Part shown: in pieces, positions 34,045 to 48,200 of the stretch | Layout: each line of letters opens with the position of its first letter | Numbering within the stretch: position 1 is the first letter of the stretch | Made by a program: the position numbers and the translations under genes | The notes under the pieces: generated by a model | Database searches by the model: none | Told to the model about the DNA's origin: nothing | What the model saw: only the letters and a program-made list of their open reading frames with translations | NCBI GenBank assembly: GCA_943736015.1 | Contig: OX031066.1 | Coordinates: 12,156,245 to 12,220,244, forward strand | Reading direction: 5' to 3' | DNA length: 64,000 nt | Origin: Tridacna crocea | Taxonomy: Eukaryota > Mollusca > Bivalvia > Cardiida > Cardiidae

Positions 34045-36102
34045 TTTACGGTCTGTTGAAAACCCGGACCCTCTGTTGAAACTATTTCTGCTAAATAAGT
34101 AAAATGAGACTTTCAAGCCGATTTTGAAACCCAATCTTCGCTATTTCAAAGGAGTTTTCTTTTGGAAAAATGTTCTGAATGGACCGTGTAGATTCAAGAT
34201 CAGCCTGCACGTTCATTTATATGTATACGTCCAAGTAAAGTCTGTACTGATGTTTTCTCTGCTGGCATTTTTCAGTCAAGGGCAGGATGCTGAACATTGC
34301 GTTATTTTAATTAAATCAGTTTATTCACTCGGGGATTAAGTGTTCAAATTAATAGAGCGTGACCTCCAAATTAAAAACCCACTTCCATTGAAAAAAGGGG
34401 GGGGGGGGTCTAAACTGGGATCAGCATTTATAAAATCGGGAAAAAGCATGGCTTTCATCTCGATTTATTAGCTTGGAAGATTCAGACCTGTATGCTTTCA
34501 CTATCTATGAATCCCTGTTCCTTACGGTCAATGATCAAAGAAATGATTGGAACCCGATGATTCAGCCCATATTAACAATTAATACTTATTAATAGCATCG
34601 AAAATCTAATTAAACGAAAACATGTCGTTTGAACATAAGTTTAAATATTGTAACATAATATAGTTTATTTATCGTATACATTCATCAGTTGATAAATTTA
34701 ACGGTAAAAGTTACATTTAGATTCTGCGTGAGCATGGTGAGGTCTTACTTTGATAGCCGAATTGTAACTTCCATGTTTAAATTTCGGCGGTCACCTTGTT
34801 TAAAAATGTCACGAAATACAAGGGAGACTACCTACTGTTTACAAAGTAGTAACCGGGTCTGCAATTTGTTTTTTCTTTCTTTTGTCTTCTGTCATGATGT
34901 TTTCAGAAGTAGCAGTATCTGCATTCCTGTCTTAAACTTTACCAGGAATAATGAGAGCTCTACGAGCATTTTTTTTCTTTTCTTTCGATATGGATCGTCT
35001 TCACAAGCTTCAATGATGTTTATTCGTCTTCGGTTTTATGCTGTCTACAAATGTATGGGAAGTAACTCTGCCATGAAAAGTGGTGTCAGTAAAGACGAGT
35101 TTTCTCCCTTTGACCATAAAATTACTCCTAATTTTGGTACGTGCCACACACTTGTAACTTCCCATTGACGGAAATCAATGTAAATAGAGTGGAGACAAAG
35201 TAAAAGTCTTAATGAAATACTGGAACTTTTAAAAGTCGCAAAAGTCAGTATGAAAATAGGCAAAGCTTAGAAACGGATGAAAGAGACTTTTTTTGTAAGA
35301 CATATAGGCCTGTGTGTACAACCATAATCCATACAACAACGAATCTGTGCAGATAAGTTTATTTGACACTGCGCACAGTGTTTTCTTTTAGGCTTCTTTG
35401 TCAGGGTCGTCAAAAGGTAGGGATCGTGTGGTAATTACATGTTGTTAAAAAGATTTATTATGACTAGTTGACGCCTTACAGAAATAATGCTCAGGTGTTA
35501 TTTTCAACAGAATATGTGAGAGGGTATTGTTCATGTCAAAGTATTCTTTGATAGTGTGATACATCTGTCTAAAAACGTTGCTCATTCTTCTACTTTTCCA
35601 GTTTATCGCTAGTAATGCAATTGAAGACAAAAATCAACAATAATCTGAAAATATTAAGGAAAGTTAAAAAAAAAATAGTCAGGAACTTAAACACCCCATT
35701 CCCAGTGTATCATTTAAAGTGTAAGGTATTGTACTCTTATCCCTTTGATTTTAAAGATCTTCTGCTTTTGTAAGAGTGGTCTCCCATGAGAGATTTCCAA
35801 TATTAGAGGTATAAAGTGTCTACGGGTCAAAACAAGCAGAGGATATGGACGTGTAACGTCAAATTTAAAGCTGGAACAACATTACCGTATTGTTTGTTTT
35901 GTGAAAGTCTAATTAGTATGTGTTTTGAAAGAAATGTAGGGTAGAAGGTAGACTATATCGAAGACTACTCGTATCCTTAACTTAGATGTAATCATACAAG
36001 AAAAATAAATCATAAACTGAGGCAGGATTTTACTATTGAAAGATAGAGTAACCATTCAATGAATTATTAAAGTTCTTCCTTGTTAACAAATTACTAGAAA
36101 CG
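34045..36102. other. Intergenic upstream of PCSK1, no gene recognised
   Basis: A T1 right-half fragment lies at 35380-35437 (ttttcttttaggcttcttt, cgtcaaaaggtagg). The 159-codon frame at 34689-35168 has no recognisable composition or homology. Confidence 0.4.
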
Positions 36103-36276
36103 ATGCAGGAAGGTTTAAGTCTTGTTAGTTTGTTCATTGTCATGCTGATTATATCACCATTGTATGGGAGAGAGGGACATTCAATGTACGTAAACAAGTT
36201 TGCTGTTGAATTTTACGGTGACATTGGGGAGCTGGAAAGTTTTGCTCGGGACCACGGTTATGTTTTACATGGACAG
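36103..36276 (+). CDS. PCSK1: PCSK1-like exon 1 (signal peptide, start of prodomain)
   Basis: ATG at 36103 (MQEGLSLVSLFIVMLII...), 58 codons, donor GGACAG|gtgtgt, phase 0. Confidence 0.83.
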
Positions 36277-39200
36277 GTGTGTGTTTTCATTATCACTACT
36301 TTCTTGTTGTATAAACTCCTTTGCTGTAAATCCGTAGTAGTCTTTGAGGTCAGTGCATATTCAGATCAGGCAGCACAACATGCAGTCTGATCTTGTATCT
36401 ACAGTGTTGCATGATACCATACTATGACCATGAATATGCCACACAGCTTTTCACGTCATAAAGTCTTAACCCTCTTTAGTAGATGCCAACAAGGCATTGA
36501 GGAGTATCATATTTACCAAACGGCAAAATTTTAGACTGGTCAAAATTGAAAGCACTTGCAGAGGACAAAATAATTGTAACCCCTGTTTCAAGCAGGGAGA
36601 AAACACTGTGAGAAAATGCTGGTAACCAGCATTTTCTCCTGTTCCCACAATGTTTTCTAAATGCTTCTTTCTCAGGGTCATCAAAAGTAAGGATTGTGTG
36701 ATAATGGGTTGAGTGAACTATCTTTGCGCTGGAAATCTTACAAAGATTAGTTGATATTGGCTTGGTTTGTATTGGAGTTTAATGCCATTTCAACAGTTTA
36801 GGTCATATCGTGGTAATCAGTGATGCACCCGTGTTTCCTGGTTTTCTTACACTAGTACCAACACAGCTTTCTTTCCAAAGCTACTGATTACTTTTCTAAT
36901 ATGCACAAGAAGTGAGGGGCAAAAATTCACCAGAAAGAAAGCTTGCTGCAGCCGGATATCAAACTGGCAGCCTTCAGGTCACATAAGCTAACCACTGAGC
37001 TAACCATCCGGGCAATATTGGATAAAGTGGAATCTGTTACAGTGGTGGTAAAAAAAGGTTACAAGATCCTGTGAAGCACAGTAAAACCAGAATAGGAGTC
37101 TTTCTCTTCAGTGAGCTAAAGAGTTTTCTAAGTGTTTTCCAAGCTCCTGTAACTATTTATTGTAAACTTTCATTAGAGTGCCCTACTAATCTAACTGTCA
37201 ATTTAAGTTAAAAAATGCAATCTCAACACTGTACCAAAAGACAGAATCTTAGACTTGACCAAATTGCAGACCACAAAATAAAGATGACTCAAAAATTGAA
37301 ATTAGGCTTTAGAATATTAGAAAACATTGTGGGGAAAAAGAGAAAATGCTGGTTACCAGCTAAGCATTTTCTCCTTTTCCCATAGTGTATTCAAAAGGCT
37401 TCTTCCTTGTGGCCGTTAAAACCAGGGATTGTTTGGCAAAGGGTTTTAAGTAAAGTAAACAGTCTAGATCAAATATTGGGTGTCATGCTTTCTGCAGTAT
37501 GATTTTGTTCTTCAGTAGCAACAATAAGAACATAAGATTTGAAAGGGGTGAAAAGCCTTTACAAAACATAGTTTGATCATGATCTCTACTTATCATAAGG
37601 TAGGTATGGTTGTGAAAGGAGCTTTAATCTTTTACTTCACTACCCTGAGCTTTAATGACCTTGAGCGAGACTTCTGAAAACATTGTGACAAAGGTGACCA
37701 GTATTTACAACAATAGTGTTTCAAACTGATTAAAGACAAATCCAGCCTTCTAAGTCTTGACACAATTTTGGAAAGCATTTTGCAGGTGACTTATCAAATG
37801 TGGTTCAAATTTTGAAATTTTTCTCTACACGGGTGGAAAACATTTGATTTTAAAAAGCTCTTCTGAAGAAACAAAGTCATAAATTGGATCCGCATGTATC
37901 CAATTTTGAAATTTTCTTTTTTCACAGGTATTCACAGTCTTTACATTTCCTCTCCTTACTAAAAAACAAATTAGCAGATGCTGAGAAATCGTATTGAAAC
38001 AGTCTAACCTCTTGAATTTGTGGGAGGGAAAAGAAATGATCCCCTCTGAGAATCAGAGTGAAGATCAGAAGTATGGGACCCCTAAAGTTAGGGCTTGGAC
38101 ACCTGATTTATTAGATTGTGTCCTGTAGACCAGCAGTTTTCAACAGCTCTATATAACACTTTCTAGTTCTCAGTCAGCCAGATCTCTAGTCTTTGACTTA
38201 AAAATAAATTTGAATTTAGGATGGTATTGGTAGGTGAATAAAACAGCAGACATGTGGACTGGGAAAGCTATAACCTGCTCGGGTAATCCTTTACCAGGCA
38301 CCAAACTTTTAGCCTTGTCCAAATTGAAAGCATTTGCGCATGACAATTTCAGTGTGGTTCAAATGGTGTAATTTTTCTTTGATAGAGTAGAAAACATTGT
38401 GGGAAAAGGAGAAAATGCTGGTTACCAGCATTTTCTTCTTTTTCCACTATGTTTTCTAAAGGCCTCTTTTCCAGGAGCATCAAAATTTGGCATTCTGTGG
38501 TAAAGGGTTAAGCTGCAACTGCCATGTCACTCACACAAATGATATTACTTTATTCCTGACTCATTTTTCTACTTGTTTTACTTTCAGATTGGATCACTTG
38601 AAAACCATTATCTGTTAGAACATCCCCATGTACACAGACGATCAGTACAGCACAGCGAGCTTCATCACATCAACCTGAGGTCACACCCAAAGGTAAGTAA
38701 TTGAGCAAAGTCAAACGCATCATTAAATCTGTCTCAAAATACACAAACAACCCATTATCTCCTGCTAGATGGCATTCTATAAATACTCATCTATCTAATT
38801 TGGGCATCCTGGGTACAGAGCCGAATCACTTTCCTACGCGACAACCGTTACTTTTGAATTTCAAACTGAAACAAAGATTTACCCAATAAAACGCTACCTC
38901 GTGCAATTCACTCAACTATGATCACCAGTTTAGAGAAATCTGTTGCTAAAGAAGGTCTCATTTCTCATATGACATGCGCAGACAAGGCTCTGATAATTGA
39001 TTGGTCACATTGAAACTTTATGTAAACTTTGAATTTCAAACTAAAATAAACGTTTACTCAAAAGAATGCTACCTCATGCAATTCACTCAGCTATGATCAG
39101 CAGTTTAGAGAAATCTGGAGCTAAAGCAAGTCTCATTTCTCCTCAAACGTATAGATAAAAGCTATTTTCTACACTGCTACTTTATAGAGCGTAATATTAC

Positions 39201-42200
39201 AGTCAGCCAACTTTCAGGGCTAGTGATGTGTCATATAAGACAGTCGAATCTTCGAAGAATATGGCATGCGCAGACAACGCAAACAACCAAACAAACTCGA
39301 GTCCAAGTTCCTTTTTGAAAATACATTTTGAGAAGGATGATTTGATGGTGATGATATTTTCTCTCATTTAATTGTAGACTTCCATCTTGGTAAGATTTGT
39401 GAATTGCCAAACTTTTCTTCTGATTGTATGAGGAATAGGGGAAATGCTGTATGCTAGTATATTCTGCTTTTCCCACAGAGTTTTTAGAAGCCTTCTTCCA
39501 GAGTGGTTCAAATACTGGATTTTAACACATAATGCCAACTTTTGACACTCCTGGAAAAGAAGCCTTTTGAAAACTTTGTGGTAAAAGAAGAAAATGCTGG
39601 TAACCAGCATTTTCTCCTTTTCACACAATGTTTCCTACTCTGTCATGAATAATTACACCATTTGAGCCACACTGAAATTGTCGTCTGCAAATGCTTTCAA
39701 TTTGGACAAGGCTTAAATTTTGCCGTCTGGTAAAGGGTTAATATTATGTAGTAAATGTTTTATATGGCTTGTTAAAAAAAAAGGATAAGCTGTTGATCTT
39801 ATTTATTTCAGATTTGGGATAATATTGAATTTCATCTAAACGGGTTAAATGACCTTAAGATTAAAGCCTTTAAGGCTACCAGTTAAAAACTTATGTTTGA
39901 GTGTAATTTAACATAACAATATGTAAGAAAGCAGCAATTAGGATTACATCTACTTGAAACAGTTTCCTGTTACTAAACACTTTTCTCTGTACCTTTCACC
40001 TCATAGCACATTAATTTTTCACTATCTACGAGGAATGTTGTGATTAACAAAGTTGACCATTTTTTTGAAAACTGGACAGATGAAGATGTTGAAATATTAT
40101 CTGCTAGGATGCTCATCGCAAAATAAGTTGCTCCTGACTGTGTATGGAATGCAACACACAAAAAGGTACATTAGGACATTTGTGTAAAGTGTCATCCCGG
40201 ATTAGCCTGCGCAGTCCGGGATGACACTTTACGACTACATTAGATTTTGTGCTACAGTAGACATGTGCAAAACAGAAAATTGCATTGAATTGGAAAGTAT
40301 CGTCTCGGTTTAGCCTGCGCGGACTTTACGCAAATGTCCGGATGTCCTTTTTCGCGTATTGCAGACCATATGGTGTCAATAAAGATTAGACTAAACACCT
40401 TTCATATTCTGAATGTTTATACATGTATACTCTTCTAATATCTTGTAAAGCACTCTGACAAATTATGCCTGGAAATTGTATTACATTTTGAAATTTTTTG
40501 ACTCAAAAAATGAAATATGTTTTGGAAAGCATAGAAAACATTGTGGGAAAAGCAGAAAATGCTGCATACCAGCATTTTCTCCTTTTCTTACGGGGTCTTC
40601 AGAAGACTTCTGTCACAGGGTCATGAAAACCAGGGATTGTTTGGTAAAGGGTAGATAAAGAATATATCATACTTGTATTGACTAATGCATTATCTCTGAA
40701 CAATGTACATGCATAGCTTTGGGTATTTTTTTTTAAGTGCTTTGAAGATCACATGATCATGTTGCAGTCATCAGTCTAATGTTCCGTATTAAATGGCAGT
40801 CCTGGACCTTGAGCTTTTTGATATGCAAATGAGATAAACAAGTTCAAAGTAATGTTGGACTCATACAAAGACGTAAAGTTGAGGTTGAAAGAGTAATTTT
40901 GAAACATTTTATTTCCCACCCAATTAGAGGTCATTTTCACGAGCCAAGATCACGATCACTACATGGATCTTACCCTGGCGGATGGAGCCAGATTTTGAGA
41001 TTTCCGCGATACGCCCCCTATTGGATGCTGCTTATTATCTCCCTTTACATCAATGATTATATTTCCTATAGCCAATGAAAAATCGTTTTACAGACCACAT
41101 ACAAATACAATAATTTAACATGAAGCAATAACCACAAACATACCCGGTACTTCGACTTTCCATAGTCAGGTGCTGGGATATACCCTAAAACCTCTGATAA
41201 TTGATTGGTCGCATTGAAACTTTATGTAAATATTGTTCATCTATGTTTTTTTCAGTAATAAATCATAATAGATCCTGCACACATCCATGGAGGTATTCAT
41301 GTTTACCTTCCATTTTTATCCGAAAGGTCGCACCCTTGTTTTTTTGTCAAAGATGAAATGCTACGAGCGATTTGATTAGTGCAGTTAGAGCTAACTGCAA
41401 CCAGTGAAAATGCAAATGTCAGAATCAAGCTTGATCCGCCAAGGGTAGAGTAGCGTATTGGATCATCATCCTTGGCTTGCGAAGATGATTAGAGGTGAAC
41501 TGGTTTGGAACCCAGAGGTAGCCTTGTGTATCGGTGCTTTACAAAGGACTATAGGGGTCCATTGTTTGACTCATCTCATCCATAGACTATAATAATATTA
41601 TAATATATAGTATGGATAGCCAGCATTTTCTCCTTTTTCCACAATGCTTCCTTACCCTAACTAATACAAAAATCATTATTTGAGGTACTTTTGTCATTTG
41701 CAAATGCTTTTGATTTGGTCCAGTCCAAAACATTGCATGGTAAAAGGTACCCTGGAAAGGGGCTTACAAAAACATTGTGGGAAGGAAGCATTATCTGCAA
41801 ATCTGATAGTAGCATCACTTGTGCTAAAATCAGTTAGTAATCTGCAAATACATTCAATTTTCAATCTTTATCATTTGGGACAGTGTTAAGTGTTTACTGT
41901 ACTGCCTCAGAGGACCCAAAAATAACTCAGAGTGGGTCTATATGCTCATTCCCAGTGGCCTTGACATAATAAGAACTTGCTTGTGAAAATAGGCAAGAAA
42001 TAAGTTGCATGAATATTTTATGACCTTGGAGATTAGATGGTAATAGGGGGTTGTCAAATATTCCGAGTACTGTTAGATGAGAATCTATGGCACAGATGCG
42101 AACTTGACAACTTGTTACAGTACAGTGATGAAAGAGGAAAATATATGGTGGATTTTGGCAATGTTTTTAACTCTTTATTCCACAGATATTCATTTCTACG

Positions 42201-45200
42201 CATTGCTTGTAGGAGCCTTTGGAAAGCATTGTGGCAAAAGGTGAAATTGCTCGTAATGAGCAATTTCACCTTTTGTCACAAAGTTTTCTATGCTATCAAA
42301 ATGTGTCATATACACATAAGAAACAGCTTCATCCTTGCTGTTTTTTAGCGTCAATTAGAGATACTATAGAAATGCCTTATGGGGTAAAGGGTTAACTCTC
42401 TACCAGTTAACAAGATTTTAGGCTTGTTCAAATTGAAAGCATTCACATATGACAAAATTAACCCTTTACCACACAATCCCTACTTTTGACGACCCTTAGA
42501 AAGAAGCCTTTAGAAAACATTGTGAGAAAAGGAGAAAATGCTGGTAAGCAGCATTTTCTCCTTTTCCCACAATGTTTTCTACCCTTCTCAAAACAGATCT
42601 CAAATTTTCAGTCACTTTTATTTTGTCGTCTGCAAATGCTCTCGATTTGGACAAATCTGAAACTCTGTTGTTTGGTAATGAGTTAAGGTGACTGAAAATG
42701 CAAAATTTCTTTTGGGAAAGGTAGAAAACATAGTGGGAAAAGGAGAAAATGCTGGTTACCAGCATTTTCTCCATTGCCCACTATGTTTTCAAGAGGCCTT
42801 TCTCTCAGTGTCATTAAAACTCGGGATTGTGTGGTAAAGGCTTAACTCTTCACCACACAATCCCGACTTTTAACGACCCTGAGCAAGAAGCTTTTTGAAA
42901 ACACTGTGGGAAAAGGAGAAAATGCTGGTAACCAGCATTTTCTCCTTTTCCCACCGTGTTTTCTACCCTTTGCAAACCAAATTTTAATTTTTCAGTCACC
43001 TTTATTTTGTTGTCTACAAATGCTTTCAACTTGGACCAGTCTAAAATTTTCTTGTGTGGTAAAGAGTTAAAAATGAACTTTGGATATTAATGCTTGACTT
43101 TTGGTTTCAAATCTGGGCTTGGCTGAAATTCTCATGAAATGTCATCTTATGGTCAATGAAAGTCACTGCATTAGTAGGAATTTTTTCTCATCCCAGAACC
43201 TAGATGACCTCAGTCTGAGAAAGAGATAGATCTTTGGCTTGGAAAGGTTGCTCTGCACAATTTCTATTGACCTTGAGAAAGGAGGCTTTTGAAAACATGG
43301 TGGGAAATGGAGAAAATGCTGGTTACCAGCATTTTCTCCTTTTCCCACAGTGTTTTTTGCCTTTCAAAGACAAATCCCATCATTGGTGCTTTGTCTCATA
43401 AATTCTGTCATCTGCAAATTTTTCAATTTGACCATGTTGTATTTTTTTTTTCTGTTAAATAATGTTTACTTATAAAACAGCACAATTTTAGATTTGTCCA
43501 AGTTAAAAGCATTTACAGACAAAAAGTTTGAAAATGGCTTAACCCATTACCACACAATCCCTACTTTTGACATCCCTGAGAAAGAAGCCTTTACAAAACC
43601 TTGTGGTCACCAGCATTTTCTCCTTTTCCCACAAGGTTTTCTACCATTAACAAAACAAATATCAAATTTTCAGTCACTTTTATTTTGTCGTCTGCAAATG
43701 TTTTCAATTTTGACAAGCCTAAAATATTGTCGTATGGTAATGAGTTAAATAATAGTGGGAAATCAGGAAAATACTGGTTACCAGCATCTTCTTCTCCCAC
43801 CTTGTTTTCAAAAGCCATCTTCCACAGATATTTTAAAACTCAGGCAGGATTTTGTGATATAGGGTTGAGAAACTTCAGATGGTCCATCCTATCTTGGTGT
43901 CTGCCAGCTGTAAAAGCCAAATGCACCTAGGACATAGAAAGGGTTTAGGATGACAGAACTCATTTTCTCAACAGATGACTGTTGACACAATTGCCAACTA
44001 TCATCCTCATGTCCTGTGGGAAAAACCTTGAATAAACAGTATGACAAATGGAGGGATCCCTTGGTTTTTCACAATGGCTTCAACTTATTACCAAATTACC
44101 AGACTCTTTCCAAATTCCCAGAACACTTTACCAAACTATCCTAACTTTTAATGACCCTGTGAAAGAAAGCTTTTGAAAACATTGTAGGAAAAGGAGAAAA
44201 TGCTGGACACAAGCATTTTCTCCTTTTCCCACAATGTTTTCTACCCATCCCAAATCAAATTTCGATTTTGGAGTCACATTATTTCAGTCTGTCATCTGCA
44301 AATGCTTTCAATTTGGACTAGTCCAACATTTTGTCGTTTGGTAAAGAGTTAAATATGCTCCATAAGCATTAACTCTTTACCAAACAATCCTGACTTTTAA
44401 TGACCCTGAGAAAGAAAGCTTTTGAAAACATTGTAGAAAAAGGAGAAAATGCTGGTTACAACTTACAAGCATTTTCTCCTTTTCCCACAATGTTTTCTAC
44501 CCATCCCAAATCAAATTTCGATTTTCGAGTCATATTATTTTAGTCTGTGGTCTGCAAATGCTTTGAATTTGGACTAGTCCAACATTTTGTTGTTTGGTAA
44601 AGAGTTAAATATGCTCCATAAGCATTAACTCTTTACCAAACAATCCTGACTTTTAATGACCCTGAGAAAGAAAGCTTTTGAAAACATTGTAGGAAAAGGA
44701 GAAAATGCTGGTTACAAGAATTTTCTCCTTTTCTCATAATGCTTTCTACCCATCCCAAATCAAATTTCGATTTTCGAGTCATTACTTTAGTCTGTCGTCT
44801 GCAAATGCTTTGAATTTGGACTAGTCCAACATTTTGTTGTTTGGTAAAGAGTTAAATATGCTCCATAAGCATTAACTCTTTACCAAACAATCCTGACTTT
44901 TAACGACCCTGAGAAAGAAAGCTTTTGAAAACATTGTAGAAAAAGGAGAAAATGGTGGTAACCAGCATTTTCTCCTTTTCCTTAAAGTTTTCTACCCTTC
45001 CCAAATCAAATTTCAATTCTGGATTTACATTATTTTAGTCTGTGGTCTGCAAATGCTTTCGATTTGGACTAGTCTGAAATTTTGTTGTTTGGTAAAGAGT
45101 TTACAGACAACAAAAGATATGTCGCTAAATTGATAAGAGCTGTCTTTGAAAATCTTTGAAACATAATAGGAAACAAAGAAAATGTTGGGTTAACAGCATA

Positions 45201-48200
45201 ATATACTTTTCCCACAATGTAATATTTTTTTGAAACTTTTGTTCCTCAGCAAACAATAAATCTGGAGATTATTTGGTAACAGGTTATGGTAACTCTCTAT
45301 GTGTCGAAAGATTTTAAAGATACACTTTATTATTATCTTTTTTTCACAATAACTTTTTGGACCCTGAGTTTCCAAAGGGAAGTGAGATCAAGCCATCTGG
45401 TCATTAACCCTTTCCCAAACAATCCCTGGTTTTTACGGGTCTTGAATAGTAGCCTTTTGAAAACATTGTGGGAAAAGGAGAAAATGCTGGTAACCAGCAT
45501 TTTCTCCTTTTCCCACAATGTTTTCTACCCTATCATAGACAGAAATCATCTTTTCAGCAATAGTTGAATTGTCGTCTGCAAATGATTTCAATTTGGTATA
45601 GTCCAAAAGTTTGTCGTTTAGGAAAGGGTTAAAGATACACTTTATTATTATCTTTTTTTCACAATAACTTTTTGGACCCTGAGTTTCCAAAGGGAAGTGA
45701 GATCAAGCCATCTGGTCATTGATCATGAATAGCACACTGTCTATGGCAGTATAAACCCTGAGATACAGAGGGACATTTTTAGTTCCTTGACATACAGGGT
45801 GACCCAGTAGAATATTTAGAATAATTTTGCTTTATTTTTGTGGGGGTAATTAGAAGGTCATGAGTTCTGATTTTCATTTGGTCACCTGTACTACTCATGC
45901 CTGAATGAACCCTGAGATACACAAGGACAGTTTTAGGTCCTTGGCACACTGTCCATGGCATTATGTACCCTGAGATAAACAAGGATATTTTGAATGCATT
46001 GACGGACATACAGGGTGACGCAGTAGAATACAGTAATTAGAATAATTTTGCTTAATTTTTGTGGGAGTAATTAAGAAGTTTATAAGTTCTTATTTTTTAT
46101 TAGATCACCCTGTACTATGCATGGCTGCATGAACCGTGACATACATGAATACATTTTTAGGTCCTTGGCAAACTGTCCATGGCATTATGAACCCCGAGAT
46201 ACACAGGGTCATTTTTATTTCCTTGATATACATTGTATAGGATTACTCTGTAGAATAATGTGGATAATTTTGGTTTATTTTTGTGGGAGTTATTTAGAAG
46301 TTTACGAGGTCTGATTTTTATTTGTTCACCTGTACTTAACCCATGCTGAATGAGCCCTGAGATACACAAGGACATTTTTAGGTCTTTGGCACACTGTTCA
46401 TGGCATTATGAACCCAGGGACATAATTATGAAGTGCAGAATACCTAGTCTGGTCTTTGATTTTCATTTGTAAATGCATTCAGTTTGGTTGAGTCAAAATT
46501 TTAATTGTTTGGCCTTGAAGAGTTTACAGACTTGGATCAGATAAGTTTCAGTTATTTTGGAGATTAAGAGCTAAATTGATCGTCCAGGTTGTCATGATAA
46601 TATTGTGACCTGTATTATCATACTGAATCCTTTTTAACCCTTTACCACACAACAAAATTTTATACTGGACCAAATTGAAAGCATTTGCAGATGACAAAAT
46701 GAATGTGGCTGAAAAATTGAAATTTGTTCTGGGAAGGGTAGAAAACACTGTGGGAAAAGGAGAAAATGCTGGTTACCAGCATTTTCTCCTTTTCCCACAG
46801 TGTTTTCAAAAGACTTTTTTCTCAGGGGCGTCAAAAGTAGGGATTGTGTGGTAATGGGTTAAACTTGTAGATCAAGGTCTGCTGCAAGTACAGATGAAGA
46901 TTAGACTCAACAAAACATGAATTATGATACTTTATCTACACTCTCTGCTCTATGGAGACATTCCAAACAAAAGCAGACTGAAAACACTTGGTCCCCAAAG
47001 AAGGGTTGAAAAAACAGAACACCATATTTTTGATGCAGGAATGTATGTTATATAATTATATTGGACAAAAGAAAAGAAACAGCAACAACAAATGAAGGTT
47101 ATTGTCTGGATACCTGGTGAGGTTAGAGATTATTGGTCTATAAAAAATGCAATTTGTCTGTGTCAAGATTGAATGAATATTTCATAACCCTCTGGACTGC
47201 AGACTGAATGGTTAGGACAGTTTGTTAACCCTTTACCACATAGTCCTGACTTGTCAAGACCCTTAGCATAAAGACTTGTGAAAAAAGTTGTGGAGAAATA
47301 GAGAAAATGCTGGTAACTAAGCATTTTCTCCTTTTTCCCAATTTTTTTTCTTTCTTTTATACCTTTACCACACAATACCAACTTTGAGCAACGTTGAGGA
47401 GGTGGCTTTTTAGAACATTGTGGGAAAAGGAGAAAATGCTGGTTACCAGCATTATCTCCTTTTCCCAAAGTTTTCTACCCTATGAAAGGCAAAATTTATT
47501 TTGAGTAACTTCATTGTTGGCCACCAGGGTTAATCCCATCTTTTTAGCCACACATGTATCTCTTCCACAAAAGCTTTCAATTAAGACAATTCTAAAATTT
47601 ATTGTCAGTCTCAGTTAAACAAAGAGCAAAAGTCTCAGTTTAAGTAATAATACCCCCGTCACACCAAACTCATTCTCACTATGTTCCAAAAAGTTTTGCC
47701 GAACGGACTTTAACTGTATTCAGACAAGGTAGACGTATAAGTAGCCTGTTTCAATCTGTTTACTAACTTAGTGATTATTCTAGACCAGACAAAAGGGCAG
47801 GGAGGCAGGAAAAAGGGGCAGGGAGGCAGGAAAAAGGGACAGGGAGGAACATTGCCTTGTTGAATGACTTCTCATATCAGATAAAGGCAAATCAGTGTCC
47901 TTCACTCTTTTCGAAACAAGTTCTAACTATAACTTTGGATATGAATTGCATATTAAAGAAAAGAATAAGAAAAGATTCTTATCAACCCATAGACTCAAAG
48001 CAACACAATCTGACTCCACAGGTTTTGATTGCCATGTAATTTATGATCCCATGATGCACTGTCACACTTAGCTTTAATGTAGTAGACCCATAACACTTCT
48101 GGTGTAGCATGGAATAAAAGTTCTTGATAGCTGACAAATACAGATTTATTTATACAGATAAAATACTTATGCATATTTTTGACCCACTAGAAATGCCTTT

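Noticed and set aside
34689-35168. 159-codon frame as a hypothetical gene
   Set aside because: AT-rich composition, no recognisable motif, an overlapping frame on the other strand, no splice context.
44125-45102. Four separate T1 insertions at neighbouring sites
   Set aside because: Identical 16-bp spacers, same orientation and shared private substitutions indicate tandem duplication, not independent insertions.
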